Source of the DNA: Candidatus Sabulitectum sp.
GTDB lineage: Bacteria; Fermentibacterota; Fermentibacteria; Fermentibacterales; JCC-6
Direction of reading: 5' to 3'
DNA length: 7,100 nucleotides
NCBI GenBank assembly: GCA_029940175.1
Contig: JAOZRM010000164.1
Span: 1 to 7,100, forward strand
Below, piece by piece: positions 6,428 to 7,100 of this stretch (position 1 is the first letter of the stretch; every line of letters starts with the position of its first letter). Below the pieces are notes generated by a model, which worked only from the letters and a program-made list of their open reading frames with translations, was not told the origin of the DNA and did not search any database. Made by a program: the position numbers and the translations under genes.

Positions 6428-6622
6428 TTACTTGGGCAGGAGAACTCTCATGCGCTTGGTATCGGAGGGTGATGCGATTCCTGCTGTGCGCAATTTGCGT
6501 TTCCGCTTACTACTCTTCTTTGTTTTAATGTGTCCGGCATGACTGTGTCTAACACGGATCTTGCCAGTTCCTGTCTTCTTGAAGCGCCTTGCGGCACCCT
6601 TGTGAGTCTTCATTTTGGGCAT
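6428..6622 (-). CDS. rpmI: 50S ribosomal protein L35
   Basis: L35 is a small, very basic protein of the large ribosomal subunit. The 64-residue product begins MPKMKTHKGAARRFKKTGTGK, as is typical for the family, and ends TKRMRVLLPK. I chose the ATG at 6622. The open frame extends 17 codons further upstream to 6673, but that part overlaps the infC end and its residues do not resemble L35. A GGGGA sequence about six bases before the ATG is the likely ribosome-binding site. It sits 19 bases after the infC stop and 16 bases before rplT, in the classical IF3-L35-L20 operon order. Confidence 0.97.
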   Translation of the reverse strand: MPKMKTHKGAARRFKKTGTGKIRVRHSHAGHIKTKKSSKRKRKLRTAGIASPSDTKRMRVLLPK

Positions 6623-6641
6623 ATTGGTCCCCGTCTCTTTG

Positions 6642-7100
6642 CTACTTGGTGTTCTTTTCCCGTTTTGGAGCAAGTATCATTGTTAGAAACCTGCCTTCCA
6701 TTGCGGGTTCTCTCTCTATCTGCGCTAGATCTTCCACGTCATCTGAAAGACGGCTCAACAGATCATAGCCCTGATCCTTGTAAACCATCTGTCTGCCGCG
6801 GAAAACCACTGTTGCCTTTACTTTGTGCCTTGACTCAAGAAATTCCCTGGCATGCTTCATCTTGAAATTGTAATCATGAGTATCAGTATTGGGTCGGAAT
6901 TTAACTTCCTTAAGCCCGCCGGAATGCTGTTTCTTACGTGCTTCCCTTTCCTTACGGTTCAACTGATACCTGTACTTGCCATAATCCATTATCCTGCAGA
7001 CAGGAGGATCACTGGCACCACTGATCTCCACAAGATCAAGATTTGCCCCGCCGGCCATATCCATAGCCTTGGCAAAATCTACCACTCCTACATGTTCCCG
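6642..7100 (-). CDS. infC: Translation initiation factor IF-3, 5'-truncated by window edge
   Basis: IF-3 binds the 30S subunit, prevents premature 50S joining and checks start-codon and initiator-tRNA pairing. The visible 152 codons contain the end of the N-terminal domain with LDLVEISG and the family signature PPVCRIMDYGKYRY at about 32-45. A basic linker follows, then the C-terminal domain with KEVKFRPNTDTHDYNFK at 64-80, VVFRGRQM at 98-105 and the closing EGRFLTMILAPK. The frame stays open to position 7100 and reads REHVG before the internal GTG at 7085, matching the usual N-domain of the family. The true start is therefore outside the window, probably some 20-25 codons upstream, and the GTG is not the start. 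Family genes often use a rare AUU start, which cannot be checked here. Confidence 0.97.
   Translation of the reverse strand, partial: REHVGVVDFAKAMDMAGGANLDLVEISGASDPPVCRIMDYGKYRYQLNRKEREARKKQHSGGLKEVKFRPNTDTHDYNFKMKHAREFLESRHKVKATVVFRGRQMVYKDQGYDLLSRLSDDVEDLAQIEREPAMEGRFLTMILAPKREKNTK

Noticed and set aside
6623..6673. Longer N-terminus of L35 starting at 6673
   Set aside because: The extra 17 residues do not resemble L35, overlap the end of infC, and the family start MPKMKTHKG lies at 6622 with a ribosome-binding site.
7083..7085. GTG as the infC start
   Set aside because: The frame is open to the window edge, and the upstream residues REHVG match the usual IF-3 N-domain, so the gene is truncated by the window rather than starting here.

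Overview
The window is bacterial chromosomal DNA, densely packed with housekeeping genes. All of them lie on the minus strand, so the biological reading direction runs from 7100 down to 1. The order is infC (IF3, 5' end off the window), rpmI (L35), rplT (L20), a small ZapB-like coiled-coil gene, zapA, rny (RNase Y), ymdB-type phosphoesterase, ispA-type prenyl synthase, dxs, and nadK (3' end off the window).

Three conserved neighbourhoods are joined into one run. From 7100 to 6055 is the initiation-factor/ribosomal-protein module IF3-L35-L20. From 6038 to 2898 is a cell-division and RNA-turnover module: the ZapB-like protein, ZapA, RNase Y and the YmdB phosphodiesterase. From 2932 to 1 is an isoprenoid-precursor module (prenyl diphosphate synthase and DXP synthase) ending in NAD kinase, which supplies the NADP(H) used by later steps of the MEP pathway. 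Gaps are 5 to 19 nt, or the genes overlap by 1 to 35 nt. The one exception is the 111-nt spacer between zapA and rny. I see no hairpin followed by a T-run anywhere, so one or two long transcripts are likely.

The zapA-rny spacer is the only substantial non-coding stretch. It holds inverted repeats that can form mutually exclusive hairpins. One of these pairs with the Shine-Dalgarno sequence of rny. No stretch over 300 bases lacks a gene.

The organism cannot be named from this window. RNase Y, the MEP pathway, ZapA with a ZapB-like partner, clear GGAGG-type ribosome-binding sites and several GTG/TTG starts fit a non-gammaproteobacterial lineage, probably didermic and possibly uncultured (for example FCB-group or deltaproteobacterium-like); this is inference. 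I found no mobile element, CRISPR array, tRNA, rRNA, toxin-antitoxin or defence gene, and no clear candidate for a new biological system. The best leads are the rny leader, the uncommon gene order (no pheST after rplT), the ZapB-like gene, and an altered conserved motif in the prenyl synthase.
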